The notes: generated from the letters alone by a model not told the origin. Positions 26,881 through 34,260 are shown, counted from the first letter of the stretch. The stretch is 64,000 nt of DNA from Aerococcus tenax (GCF_003286645.3 NZ_CP127382.2:1-64000), one strand, 5' to 3'. Program-made: numbers and translations.

Positions 26881-27660
26881 ATGGAAAATGTAAGCATGAC
26901 CCCAATAGCCCTAGCCTTTTCTTTTTCTTTAGTATTGATTAGTTTAGCGATTTCTTATTTTAACCAATTGAAGTTAGAGAAGGCGATCTTGACGGCGGGG
27001 ATCAGAATTGTTATCCAATTGTCGATTGCAGCATTGATTTTTCAATTTATTTTTACTAAGGATAATTTTTATTTATCTGCCCTCTTATTACTGGTGATGT
27101 TAGTGATCGCGGCTTGGAACGCCTCTAAGCGCGGTGGGCAGATCAAGGGGCGCTTTTGGATTGCTCTGGTGACCCTGATGGTGACAGAAGGGGTGACGCT
27201 CTTTGTCTTCGTGGGTTCAGGCGCAGTACAGTGGGCTCCCTCTCAAGTGATTCCAATTTCGGGGATGATTATTGGCAATGCCATGAATGCGGTAGGTTTG
27301 GTCTATTCGGACTTGTTGACCTATTTTAGTGACCAGTCGCAGGCCATCTTGGAACGTTTGGCATTGGGTGCAAGTCCCCGGCAAGCTTCCCAGGGATTGA
27401 TCCGGCAAACCATTGCTGATGGAATGATTCCGACCATTGATGGCGCCAAGACCACGGGGATTGTTACTTTGCCCGGCATGATGATGGGACTGCTCTTTGC
27501 GGGCGTTGACCCCATGACAGCGGTCCTCTATCAGAGTATTGTCATGTTCATGACCCTATCGACTGCGGCGATTACCACTTTTGTGTCTTCCTTATTAACT
27601 TATCGCAAGTTCTTTACCGACCGCGAGCTCTTGATTCGCCGGCATTCCTCCGATAAGTAA
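26881..27660 (+). CDS. FetB-like permease (UPF0014), second copy
   Basis: 259-aa paralogue of the preceding protein, aligning throughout: PISGMIIGNAMNAVGLV, ERLALGASPRQAS and VTLPGMMMGLLFAGVDP correspond one for one. TAGGAGGAGG precedes ATG 26881. A single ATPase with two different permeases suggests a heterodimer or two alternative complexes. The products are clearly diverged, so the duplication is not recent. Confidence 0.82.
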   Translation: MENVSMTPIALAFSFSLVLISLAISYFNQLKLEKAILTAGIRIVIQLSIAALIFQFIFTKDNFYLSALLLLVMLVIAAWNASKRGGQIKGRFWIALVTLMVTEGVTLFVFVGSGAVQWAPSQVIPISGMIIGNAMNAVGLVYSDLLTYFSDQSQAILERLALGASPRQASQGLIRQTIADGMIPTIDGAKTTGIVTLPGMMMGLLFAGVDPMTAVLYQSIVMFMTLSTAAITTFVSSLLTYRKFFTDRELLIRRHSSDK

Positions 27661-27680
27661 GTGGAAAACAAGGCCAAAGC

Positions 27681-27709
27681 TTGAGCTCTGGTCAATTCTT
27701 TATTAGAAT
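27681..27709 (+). promoter_or_regulatory. Promoter of rplI
   Basis: TTGAGC (27681-27686), 17-base spacer, TAGAAT (27704-27709), overlapping a weak hairpin that may end the fet operon. Confidence 0.55.
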
Positions 27710-27793
27710 AAGATTATGTTTATTCGTGAACAGGCCCAATACTCAAAGCCTGTTAGCTATGAGACAAAGAAAATTACACAAGGAGGCTTAACA

Positions 27794-28246
27794 ATGAAAG
27801 TCATTTTTCTACAAGATGTGAAAGGCCAAGGTAAAAAAGGCGAAATCAAAGAGGTAAATACCGGCTATGCGCAAAACTTCCTCTTCAAGAAAGGTTTAGC
27901 CAAGGAAGCCACCAAGTCAGCCGTTTCTGCCTTAGAAGGAAAGAAGAAAGCCCAAGCTAAGGAAGCTGCTGAAGAACTCGCAGAAGCTAAGGAATTGAAG
28001 AAAAAATTGGAAGATGAAGACACCATCGTGGAAGTCAAAGCCAAGGGTGGCGAAGATGGCCGTCTCTTCGGTTCGGTGACCTCTAAGCAAATCGCCCAGG
28101 CCTTGAAGAAACAATATGATATCAAGGTCGATAAGCGTAAAATTGACCTGCCTGAACCGATCCGGGCTTTCGGTTACCGGAATGTTCCGGTTAAATTGCA
28201 TACGGATGTGGAAGCGACTATCCGTGTCCACATTGTTGAAGAATAA
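27794..28246 (+). CDS. rplI: 50S ribosomal protein L9
   Basis: L9 binds 23S rRNA at the base of the L1 stalk. ATG 27794 follows ACAAGGAGG, giving 150 aa; the frame extending up to 27716 is leader. The N-terminal domain [18 protein letters not shown] with [10 protein letters not shown] is typical, then a long charged connecting helix (about 45-80) and the C-terminal domain with GRLFGSVT. Usually gdpP, rplI and dnaB are adjacent; here the fet genes are inserted between gdpP and rplI. Confidence 0.97.
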   Translation: MKVIFLQDVKGQGKKGEIKEVNTGYAQNFLFKKGLAKEATKSAVSALEGKKKAQAKEAAEELAEAKELKKKLEDEDTIVEVKAKGGEDGRLFGSVTSKQIAQALKKQYDIKVDKRKIDLPEPIRAFGYRNVPVKLHTDVEATIRVHIVEE

Positions 28247-28263
28247 TTAGCCGCCGTCTTTGA

Positions 28264-28303
28264 GAGCCAGGACCGGGGGATTTCACCCGACTGGCTCTTT
28301 TTC
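28264..28303 (+). terminator. Terminator after rplI
   Basis: GAGCCAG / CTGGCTC with an inner CGGG/CCCG pairing, then TTTTTC. Confidence 0.75.
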
Positions 28304-28395
28304 TTGTCTTTTTGACAGAGAAGGATTAGTATATGGTATTCGCAAAAGTTCATGTATAATAGTAGGGATCGGATGAGAAAGGATGGTCTGAAGCG

Positions 28396-29769
28396 ATGGC
28401 AGATGAAAATTTAATCGAGCGCATTCCGCCCCAAAGTATTGAAGCGGAACAGGCAGTCTTAGGGTCGGTGTTCTTGGATCCTGAGGTTTTTCCTGCTGTC
28501 AATGAATATATCGAGCCCCAAGACTTCTATAAACGAGCCCACCAACTCATCTTTGAAAGCATGCGGCAGCTGAACGAAGACCAAGAGGGAATTGACGTGA
28601 TTACGGTTCAGGATAGCCTCTTAAGTCAAGGTATGCTGGACAATGTTGGTGGGGCAGACTACCTCTTCGAACTGGCAACCAATACCCCAACCGCCGCCCA
28701 CGCGGAATACTATGCCCAGATCGTGGAACAAAAATCGATCTTACGGAAATTAATCCATGCCTCCAATGAAATCTCAAGGGAGAGTTACGAAGAGCAATCG
28801 GATGTCATGGACATCTTGGACCATGCCGAACGCTCGATTTTAGATGTTTCTCAGAGCCGAAACCGCAGTGGTTTTGTCCATATTGGTAAGGTCTTGAACC
28901 AGTCCTTGGATACTATTGAAGAATTATCCAAGAATAAGAAGTCAATTACGGGGCTAGCCACCGGTTATCCCGATTTAGACCGCATGACGGCGGGGCTCCA
29001 TGAAGACGAATTGATCATTATCGCCGCCCGCCCTGGGGTAGGGAAGACGGCTTTCGCCTTAAATATCGCTCAAAATGTTGCCACTAAACAAGGCGCAGTG
29101 GTAGCTCTCTTCTCCCTGGAAATGGGGGCTGAATCTCTGGTTAACCGGATGTTATGTGCCGAGGGCAGTATTGATGCGGGTCGCTTGCGGACGGGGCAAT
29201 TGCTGGAACAAGAGTGGTCTGATTTAATTGTGGCCATGGGGGCCCTGGGGTCTTCGGAAATTTATATTGATGATACTCCCGGTAACCGGATGGCAGAAAT
29301 CCGGGCCAAGTCCCGTCGCCTTTATCAAGATAAGGGAAAATTGGATTTAATTGTGATTGACTACTTGCAGTTGATTGAAGGGAGCCGGCGGAGCGAAAAC
29401 CGCCAACAAGAGGTTTCGGAAATTTCCCGGCAATTAAAGAAATTAGCTAAAGAACTGTCTTGTCCCGTAGTTGCCTTATCCCAATTATCGCGGTCCGTGG
29501 AACAGAGACAGGATAAACGCCCAGTTCTTAGTGATATCCGGGAATCAGGATCCATTGAACAAGATGCCGATATCGTGGCCTTCCTCTACCGCGAAGACTA
29601 TTATGAGCGTGAAGATGGGGAAGAGGGCGAAGACCAGGATGAGAATAATATTATCGAAGTTATCATCGAGAAGAACCGTGCCGGGGCTCGGGGAACCGTC
29701 AAGTTGATCTTTACCAAGGAGTTTAATAAATTCTCTTCAGTCAGCTTTAGGGATGAGGAAATAATGTAA
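28396..29769 (+). CDS. dnaB: Replicative DNA helicase
   Basis: Hexameric helicase of the replication fork (called DnaC in Bacillus). The product is 457 aa. The N-terminal domain starts IPPQSIEAEQAVLGSVFLDP. The RecA-like core has Walker A ARPGVGKTAFALN near residue 210, LFSLEMG, Walker B LIVIDYLQLIEG near 320, and SQLSRSVEQRQDKRPVLSDIRESG. It has its own -10 TATAAT at 28355-28360. Confidence 0.97.
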   Translation: MADENLIERIPPQSIEAEQAVLGSVFLDPEVFPAVNEYIEPQDFYKRAHQLIFESMRQLNEDQEGIDVITVQDSLLSQGMLDNVGGADYLFELATNTPTAAHAEYYAQIVEQKSILRKLIHASNEISRESYEEQSDVMDILDHAERSILDVSQSRNRSGFVHIGKVLNQSLDTIEELSKNKKSITGLATGYPDLDRMTAGLHEDELIIIAARPGVGKTAFALNIAQNVATKQGAVVALFSLEMGAESLVNRMLCAEGSIDAGRLRTGQLLEQEWSDLIVAMGALGSSEIYIDDTPGNRMAEIRAKSRRLYQDKGKLDLIVIDYLQLIEGSRRSENRQQEVSEISRQLKKLAKELSCPVVALSQLSRSVEQRQDKRPVLSDIRESGSIEQDADIVAFLYREDYYEREDGEEGEDQDENNIIEVIIEKNRAGARGTVKLIFTKEFNKFSSVSFRDEEIM

Positions 29770-29870
29770 TGACTTAGCCTTGTATGGCTACAATTTTTAT
29801 TGTAATTGCGCCACCCTATAAGAAAATTGCAATTTTTGACTACTTTTTACTCCTAAAATGAAAAAAAGTC

Positions 29871-29899
29871 TTGCATTTTAGGTCAAACAGGAGTAACAT
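29871..29899 (+). promoter_or_regulatory. Promoter of tRNA-Lys
   Basis: TTGCAT (29871-29876), 17 bases, TAACAT (29894-29899), 17 bases before the tRNA. Confidence 0.6.
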
Positions 29900-29915
29900 T
29901 ATAAAGGTAGTCAAC

Positions 29916-29988
29916 GGATCCTTAGCTCAGTTGGTAGAGCAACGGACTCTTAATCCGTGGGTCGAGGGTTCGAGCCCCTCAGGATCCA
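29916..29988 (+). tRNA. tRNA-Lys (CTT)
   Basis: 73 bases; acceptor GGATCCT/AGGATCC with discriminator A, anticodon stem ACGGA/TCCGT with loop CTCTTAA, so anticodon CTT. tRNA-Lys(CTT) is a known integration target, and accessory genes follow it directly here. Confidence 0.95.
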
Positions 29989-29999
29989 TTTATGAATCT

Positions 30000-30130
30000 T
30001 ACGAGATTTGAATAGTGCTCAAAACCTTGGTAAATCAGCGTTTTGGGCATTTTTCTTTGCAATGGTTTTTGACCGTTTTCAGCGGTTTCACGCAAATATC
30101 ACGCAAATATCACGTAAAAATAGAGGTCTT
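30000..30130. other. Possible integrase arm-site / att remnant
   Basis: Just 3' of tRNA-Lys lie CACGCAAATATCACGCAAAT-type direct repeats (30092-30118), with no integrase gene. A similar short-repeat stretch with CACGATT motifs is at 31012-31075. I see no second copy of the tRNA 3' end in the window. It may be the scar of a lost mobile element. Confidence 0.35.
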
Positions 30131-30171
30131 AAACCTTACAGCCCCAAGGGGTTTATAGAAAAGAATGAATG

Positions 30172-30197
30172 AGCGGTCATAAGCACCGCTTTTTTAT
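30172..30197 (+). terminator. Terminator downstream of tRNA-Lys
   Basis: AGCGGT / ACCGCT stem followed by TTTTTT on the plus strand. Confidence 0.7.
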
Positions 30198-30221
30198 TGC
30201 ACTTTTATCCTTTTTGGTCAT

Positions 30222-30354
30222 AAGAAAAAGACTATCAAAGGGAATGACTTTATCAACTTAATAATCGCACTTATTAAGTTAGTCACAACTTTGATAGACT
30301 TGATAAAAAGTTTTTATTAACTTCTAAACGGGGGCTTATTCGCTCCCACCTCTT
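30222..30354 (-). ncRNA. Putative small RNA, island left end
   Basis: The minus-strand promoter is TTGTCG (at 30384-30389) -17- TATAAT (at 30361-30366), with an extended TGA before the -10. The predicted RNA starts with a bulged hairpin (GGG-A-GC / GCCCC). It ends in a large stem, CTATCAAAG/CTTTGATAG (30232-30240, 30289-30297), enclosing AACTTAATAA/TTATTAAGTT, then TCTTTTTC. Promoter and 5' hairpin match the locus at 32111-32264. Hydrophobic frames of about 20 codons exist on both strands but lack a good ATG and ribosome site. A type I antitoxin or toxin RNA is possible. Confidence 0.5.
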
Positions 30355-30402
30355 GCTTTAATTATATCACGATAGGGAACAAGCGACAATATGGCAGGTT
30401 AG

Positions 30403-30675
30403 TTAAAAAAGTTGGTCATGTGTTCCTAACCTAGTTAAGGTTACTATCCCTTTTTGATCAATATAAATAATTAGCGTATCACCATCAACATGAAGTTCTT
30501 TATACCCTTGCCATTCTCCCTTTAGATTATGAAGCTTATACTGATTAATTAAGATCTCTATTTCTTCACTAGCTATCAAGCGTATAGCCTTATCAATTTT
30601 AGTCATGGGATAGTGCTTTTTCTTGTAACGTTTATAATCCCGCTTGAAAGCACTAGTAAATCTAATTTTATTCAT
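30403..30675 (-). CDS. yafQ: YafQ/RelE-family mRNA interferase toxin
   Basis: 90 aa, type II toxin of the YafQ branch, expected to cleave mRNA in the ribosome. FTSAFKRDYKRYKKKHYP, the central LKGEWQGYKELHVDGD and the C-terminal VTLTRLGTHDQLF give the typical family pattern, including the late histidine. It overlaps the antitoxin gene by 8 bases, so it is translationally coupled. Confidence 0.9.
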   Translation of the reverse strand: MNKIRFTSAFKRDYKRYKKKHYPMTKIDKAIRLIASEEIEILINQYKLHNLKGEWQGYKELHVDGDTLIIYIDQKGIVTLTRLGTHDQLF

Positions 30676-30919
30676 TAAGTGCCTCTAGTAAATCATCAAC
30701 ATTATCATAAGTTTTTAGTTGGTCGCTTTCCGCTTCTGCCCGGGCTTGTCTGTTCTCAATTTGCTTCTTTGTCGCTGGTTTGAACGGTAATTCGCCACTA
30801 TTCACGGAATACTTAATAAATAAGGTGATTGCTGTTGTCAGATCAAGCCCCATATCTTCAAAAGTTGCTTTAGCTTGCTCTTTTAAATCGTCATCAACTC
30901 TAATATTGATTCTAGCCAT
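30668..30919 (-). CDS. dinJ: DinJ/RelB-family antitoxin
   Basis: 83 aa from ATG 30919, which follows AAAGGAGGAT; the upstream in-frame ATG at 30940 lacks a site. The N-terminal ribbon-helix-helix is MARINIRVDDDLKEQAKATF, followed by GLDLTTAITLFIKYSV, as in DinJ. The acidic C terminus should wrap YafQ. Its minus-strand promoter TTAACA-17-TATAAT is preceded by a TGTTA / TAACA inverted repeat (about 30960-30980), suited to autoregulation. Confidence 0.9.
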   Translation of the reverse strand: MARINIRVDDDLKEQAKATFEDMGLDLTTAITLFIKYSVNSGELPFKPATKKQIENRQARAEAESDQLKTYDNVDDLLEALNE

Positions 30920-31081
30920 ATAAATATCCTCCTTTATCATTATTATATACCAATGTTATCCCACTGTTAACATATTTAGCTCAAAGAAAACTACTTACAC
31001 TAACGACTTCGCACGATTTGCTCACGATTTAATGTTGATATATCAGCCTTTTTAACCATTTTCGCACGATTATTGACGTAA

Positions 31082-31109
31082 AAAACCACCGTGAACATCT
31101 GCGGTGGTT
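31082..31109 (-). terminator. Terminator of the micro-ORF operon
   Basis: AACCACCG / CGGTGGTT stem; on the minus strand it is followed by TTTTTT. It ends the unit 31108-32007. Confidence 0.8.
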
Positions 31110-31287
31110 AGTTAATGTTGTATCCCTCTTTTTTTAGTCTTTCTCTTGTTCTTTTGTGGATTTCTGCCCATCGTTTTGCGCCGATTTTTCGGTCTTCTTC
31201 TGTTCTCGGGGGACGTGTTTCAGCATTATATCTAGCTTGAATAATTTCTGCTACTTCTTCTTTTGTAAGTTTATTTACATTTTCCAT
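31108..31287 (-). CDS. Micro-ORF 1, paralogue family member (59 aa)
   Basis: Unrecognised 59-aa charged protein starting MENVNKLTKEEVAEIIQ. It shares with its two neighbours the pattern NKLT-x-(E)E(V/L)...(I)xAR(Y/I)xxE(T/S)...P-x-TEE(D/Q)R followed by a basic, probably helical tail ending LKKEGYNIN. No signal peptide or membrane segment. It is last of three tandem paralogues before a terminator, and short enough to be overlooked in gene calling. The coding call rests on the conserved reading frame across three copies. Confidence 0.75.
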   Translation of the reverse strand: MENVNKLTKEEVAEIIQARYNAETRPPRTEEDRKIGAKRWAEIHKRTRERLKKEGYNIN

Positions 31288-31304
31288 ATAAGCTATTCCT
31301 TTTC

Positions 31305-31472
31305 CTAGTGCTGGTTTCTTAAATACTTTTTCCTGTATTCTTCAACTTTTTTTAATCTTTGTTCTACAATTTTGCGATCTTCTTCGGTTTCTGGCTGCAA
31401 GCTTTCGGCATTATATCTTGCTTGAATGATCGCACCAACTTCTTCATCTGTAAGTTTATTAACATCTTCCAC
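31305..31472 (-). CDS. Micro-ORF 2, paralogue family member (55 aa)
   Basis: Unrecognised. The GTG at 31472 follows AAGGAG at 9 bases and gives MEDVNKLTDEEVGAII, aligning exactly with micro-ORF 1 (IIQARYNAE and TEEDRKI are shared). A longer frame from ATG 31496 lacks a site and breaks the alignment. 55 aa, strongly charged, probably two helices. It lies 17 bases from each neighbour, so the three are one operon. Confidence 0.78.
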   Translation of the reverse strand: MEDVNKLTDEEVGAIIQARYNAESLQPETEEDRKIVEQRLKKVEEYRKKYLRNQH

Positions 31473-31488
31473 GGCTTTTACTCCTTGC

Positions 31489-31668
31489 TTATTCAATCGT
31501 TATGCCTTTTTTCTGCAAGTTTTCTTTAACCATGGCGTCAATCTTGGCCATTCTTTCTTTAGCTCTTTGGCGCTGTTCCTCTGTCTCTGGCTGACGGCTT
31601 TCAGATTTAATTCTAGCTATGTATTCTTCTTCTAGCTCTTTTCTAGTTAGTTTGTTAGGGTCTTTCAT
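31489..31668 (-). CDS. Micro-ORF 3, paralogue family member (59 aa)
   Basis: Unrecognised, the most diverged of the three: MKDPNKLTRKELEEEYIARI, then SRQPETEEQRQRAKERM and a tail ending LQKKGITIE, which parallels LKKEGYNIN of micro-ORF 1. A GGAG lies about 9 bases before ATG 31668. First of the three tandem paralogues, 29 bases after the 86-aa gene. Confidence 0.72.
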   Translation of the reverse strand: MKDPNKLTRKELEEEYIARIKSESRQPETEEQRQRAKERMAKIDAMVKENLQKKGITIE

Positions 31669-31697
31669 GGTTTCTTACTCCATATCCTGACAGTAAA

Positions 31698-31958
31698 TTA
31701 TTTAAATTGAGCCATGTCAGGGAATTCTTTATCAAATAATTCTTTTTCTCTGGCCGTCAATTTAGTGGGATAGTCTGACCAAAAATTATAGATTTTCTGC
31801 CTGTCAAAGCTAAAGAGAAACGGGCCAAAACTTCCCTCTATATAGTCAATCTGCCATATTTTAGATTCTGGGCTGTTCTTATACCAGTCAGTGAAGCCCT
31901 CTAAATGACTTTCCTCAAAAATAGTTTGATCATCTTCATAATATTCATTATCTAGCAT
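31698..31958 (-). CDS. Uncharacterised 86-aa protein (DUF7675-like)
   Basis: An 86-aa acidic, aromatic-rich soluble protein with FTDWYKNSPESKIWQIDY, FLFSFDRQKIYNFWSDYP and LTAREKELFDKEFPDM. This resembles small domains I recall as DUF7675; that assignment is tentative. GAGGAAAAG precedes ATG 31958. Its start overlaps the end of a truncated dinJ whose promoter now drives it. Function unknown; its place among toxin-antitoxin remnants leaves open an immunity-like role. Confidence 0.65.
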   Translation of the reverse strand: MLDNEYYEDDQTIFEESHLEGFTDWYKNSPESKIWQIDYIEGSFGPFLFSFDRQKIYNFWSDYPTKLTAREKELFDKEFPDMAQFK

Positions 31959-32007
31959 GACTTTTCCTCTTTATCTCGTCATTAATTCTTATGTTAATTC
32001 TAGACAT
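31948..32007 (-). pseudogene. Truncated second dinJ (antitoxin start only)
   Basis: Starting at ATG 32007 the frame reads MSRINIRINDEIKRK and stops after 19 codons. The opening matches DinJ (MARINIRVDDD) of the intact pair. The upstream DNA also matches that pair: TTTATCATTA, then ACCAATGTTAT, appear in both leaders. The toxin partner and most of the antitoxin are gone; the stop lies inside the start of the 86-aa gene. Confidence 0.75.
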
Positions 32008-32110
32008 ATAGACAAGCTCCTTTATCATTACTATTTACCAATGTTATACCAGCATAGCTTATTTGTACTAATAATAGGATTTTGGCATTGATATCCCTGA
32101 ATTTACATAG

Positions 32111-32264
32111 AAAAAAAGCGGTCTAAAGACCGCTCAAACATTGAATTATCAACTGCATACATTGGGCTAATAACGGCAATTATTAGCTTAATAATTGCTT
32201 TAATCCAATTTGTAACAATGCTATAGTAATTTCACAAAACGGGCACTTAATGCACCCAACCTTT
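32111..32264 (-). ncRNA. Putative small RNA, island right end
   Basis: The minus-strand promoter TTGTTG (32294-32299) -17- TATAAT (32271-32276) with extended TGA matches the locus at 30.3 kb. The predicted RNA opens with a bulged hairpin (GGG-T-GCA / TGCCC), contains a perfect GCAATTATTA/TAATAATTGC stem, and ends at the terminator AGCGGTC-TTTA-GACCGCT plus T-run (32117-32134 with the A-run at 32111). Short hydrophobic frames occur on both strands. Type I toxin-antitoxin RNA is a hypothesis. Confidence 0.5.
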
Positions 32265-32416
32265 ACTTTTATTATATCACGTTAGTAAGCAGGCAACAAG
32301 ATTATCAAAATAGAGAAAAGCAGGATATTCTGCCACTACTGGTCGAGAGTGTGACCAGTCATCAAAACTCAGTCTCCCTGCACAATAAAGTTTTCTTATA
32401 TTAAGCAAAATTATTC

Positions 32417-32445
32417 TTTACTTTTCCATGTGAAAGTTGTAACAT
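32417..32445 (+). promoter_or_regulatory. Orphan promoter, duplicate of the fucO promoter
   Basis: TTTACT-17-TAACAT. The 31 bases from CTTTACTTTTCC onwards differ from the fucO promoter by one base. It is followed by a GTGACAG-TTCG-CTGTCAC hairpin (32451-32470) and the terminator-like repeat at 32485, with no gene between. Confidence 0.6.
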
Positions 32446-32484
32446 ATAGAGGTGACAGTTCGCTGTCACATACCATATTCATTG

Positions 32485-32560
32485 TGGTCATTCGAATAAG
32501 GGTAGCTTGTTGGTATCTGATGAAAATTTTCCTTGGGTATTTCAATAGGCTACCTCTTTT
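32485..32560 (+). terminator. Terminator-like repeat before fucO
   Basis: GGTCATTCGAATA, then GGTAGC (32511-32516) and GCTACC (32549-32554), then TCTTTTC. The same layout ends fucO at 33.9 kb, including the GGTCATTCGAATA lead-in. Confidence 0.6.
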
Positions 32561-32650
32561 CGTATTTCTAGGTTTTTAGCGCGACTATTAAGTCACATAC
32601 AATAGTCTTAACTCACACACTTTGGCTCTTTAAGTCCTTTAAAAGATTGC

Positions 32651-32699
32651 TTTACTTTTCCATGTGAAAGTTATAACATAGTAAATGAAAACGGATACA
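32651..32699 (+). promoter_or_regulatory. fucO promoter and cre site
   Basis: TTTACT (32651-32656), 17 bases, TAACAT (32674-32679). ATGAAAACGGATACAAA directly downstream (32685-32701) matches the 17-base cre consensus WTGNNARCGNWWWCAWW at every position, the expected site for CcpA roadblock repression. The spacer holds TTTC/GAAA symmetry of unknown meaning. Confidence 0.7.
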
Positions 32700-32729
32700 A
32701 AAAAGGAAGATTTGAAAGGAAGCTGTATC

Positions 32730-33881
32730 ATGACTTATCGTATGATTCTTAATGAGCGTTCTTATTTTGGGCCGGGAGCCATCCAACATATTCCAGAAGA
32801 GTTTCGCGGCAAGGATTTGACCAAGGCGGCTGTCATTACTGACCGGGGTCTAGTGGATGCAGGTGTGGTTAGGCGAGTGACCGACCTATTAGATGAAAAT
32901 GATATTCCCTATGATGTTTTTGACCAAGTGGAAGCCAACCCAAGTGTCAATACGGTGAAGGCTGGCGTCGACTTTGTCAAAGAAAGTGGGGCGGACTGCA
33001 TTATTGCTATTGGTGGGGGATCCTCCATGGATACTTCTAAGGCAGTGGGAATCATTATGGAAAACCCAGAATTTGCCGATGTGGTTTCACTGGAAGGCAC
33101 TGCACCGACTAAAAACAAGGCCATAATGACCTTTGCGGTACCAACAACAGCAGGAACTGGGGCTGAAGTCACTATCAACTATGTGATTACTGATACCGAT
33201 AATAAACGGAAATTCGTCTGCGTTGACCCTAATGATATTCCTGATATTGCCTTTGTGGACAGTGAAATGATGATGTCCATGCCTGCCAAATTGACGGCGG
33301 CGACCGGGATGGATGCCTTGACCCATGCTATTGAAGGTTATATTACCCCGGGAGCCTGGGAAATGAGTGACATGGTCCATATCAAGGCCATTGAAATGAT
33401 CGGGCGGTCAATCCGCAAGGCGGTTGAAGGAGATCCGAAAGCCAAAGAAGACATGGCAAGCGCTCAATATATCGCAGCCATGGGTTATTCTAATGTTGGC
33501 CTAGGACTGGTCCATGGAATGTCTCATCCACTGAGTGCTTGGTACGGCATTCCTCATGGTCAAGCCAATGCGATTCTTCTGCCGGTTGTGATGCGCTATA
33601 ACAAAGACTACACAGGAGAAAAATTCCGTGACATTGCCAAGGCACTGGGTGTAGAAGGCACCGATAAGATGACCATTGAAGAAGCCCGCGATGCCGCTTG
33701 TCAAGCCACCTTATCCATTGCCAAAGATGTCGGCATGATTGCTAAGTTAAGTGACTTGGGAATGAAAGAAGAAGATATTCCATCGGTCGCTAAGGATGCC
33801 ATGGAGGACGTCTGCACCCCAGGTAACCCACGGCCAGCCCAATTAGATGAAGTCATTGAACTCTATCAAAGTCTGATGTAG
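32730..33881 (+). CDS. fucO: Iron-dependent alcohol dehydrogenase, lactaldehyde reductase type
   Basis: Group III Fe-dependent dehydrogenase, 383 aa from ATG 32730 (AAAGGAAG upstream; the longer frame from 32685 lacks a site). It matches FucO closely along its length: YRMILNERSYFGPGA, the NAD-binding IAIGGGSSMDTSKA near residue 95, PTTAGTGAEVTINYVITD, and metal ligands in the DALTHAIEGYI, GLVHGMSHPLSAWYGIPHG region. Reduces lactaldehyde to 1,2-propanediol or acts on related aldehydes. No fucose or rhamnose genes are nearby. cre and promoter lie upstream. Confidence 0.9.
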   Translation: MTYRMILNERSYFGPGAIQHIPEEFRGKDLTKAAVITDRGLVDAGVVRRVTDLLDENDIPYDVFDQVEANPSVNTVKAGVDFVKESGADCIIAIGGGSSMDTSKAVGIIMENPEFADVVSLEGTAPTKNKAIMTFAVPTTAGTGAEVTINYVITDTDNKRKFVCVDPNDIPDIAFVDSEMMMSMPAKLTAATGMDALTHAIEGYITPGAWEMSDMVHIKAIEMIGRSIRKAVEGDPKAKEDMASAQYIAAMGYSNVGLGLVHGMSHPLSAWYGIPHGQANAILLPVVMRYNKDYTGEKFRDIAKALGVEGTDKMTIEEARDAACQATLSIAKDVGMIAKLSDLGMKEEDIPSVAKDAMEDVCTPGNPRPAQLDEVIELYQSLM

Positions 33882-33925
33882 GACTTTTTACTAAATTGTT
33901 TATATAATCGAGGTCATTCGAATAC

Positions 33926-33980
33926 AGGTAGCTGAGAAGAGTACTATTTCATTGTTTCGCTTACTCAGCTACCTCTTTCT
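33926..33980 (+). terminator. Terminator after fucO
   Basis: Perfect 11-bp stem AGGTAGCTGAG / CTCAGCTACCT, then TCTTTCT, preceded by GGTCATTCGAATA. From here to 34260 the DNA is AT-rich; a CCCC/GGGG hairpin with a T-run at about 34238-34262 is the only other feature seen. Confidence 0.75.
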
Positions 33981-34260
33981 AACTAAAAAGACCCTGCGTT
34001 GAATAGGGTCTAGAAAGAAATTTGCTTCACTAATGAACTTTTTCTAATAAAAAATGTTCTTTTGTTTATTTATTTACATAAACAACATCTAATATTTACT
34101 ATAAATTTACAATCGAATGCTAAAGTAAGAGTGTAAGATTATTCGACCTCTATTTTCTCAAGTGTCCTTCTTTAAATGATTGGCAAATTATTTAATGTTT
34201 GAGAAAAGGTTATCTTATACCGCTTCTGTTGCAACCCTCCCCATGCGACAGGGGCTTTTT

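Noticed and set aside
29916..32300. Intact prophage or integrative element
   Set aside because: No integrase, replication or structural genes, and no second copy of the tRNA end is seen; only remnants are supported.
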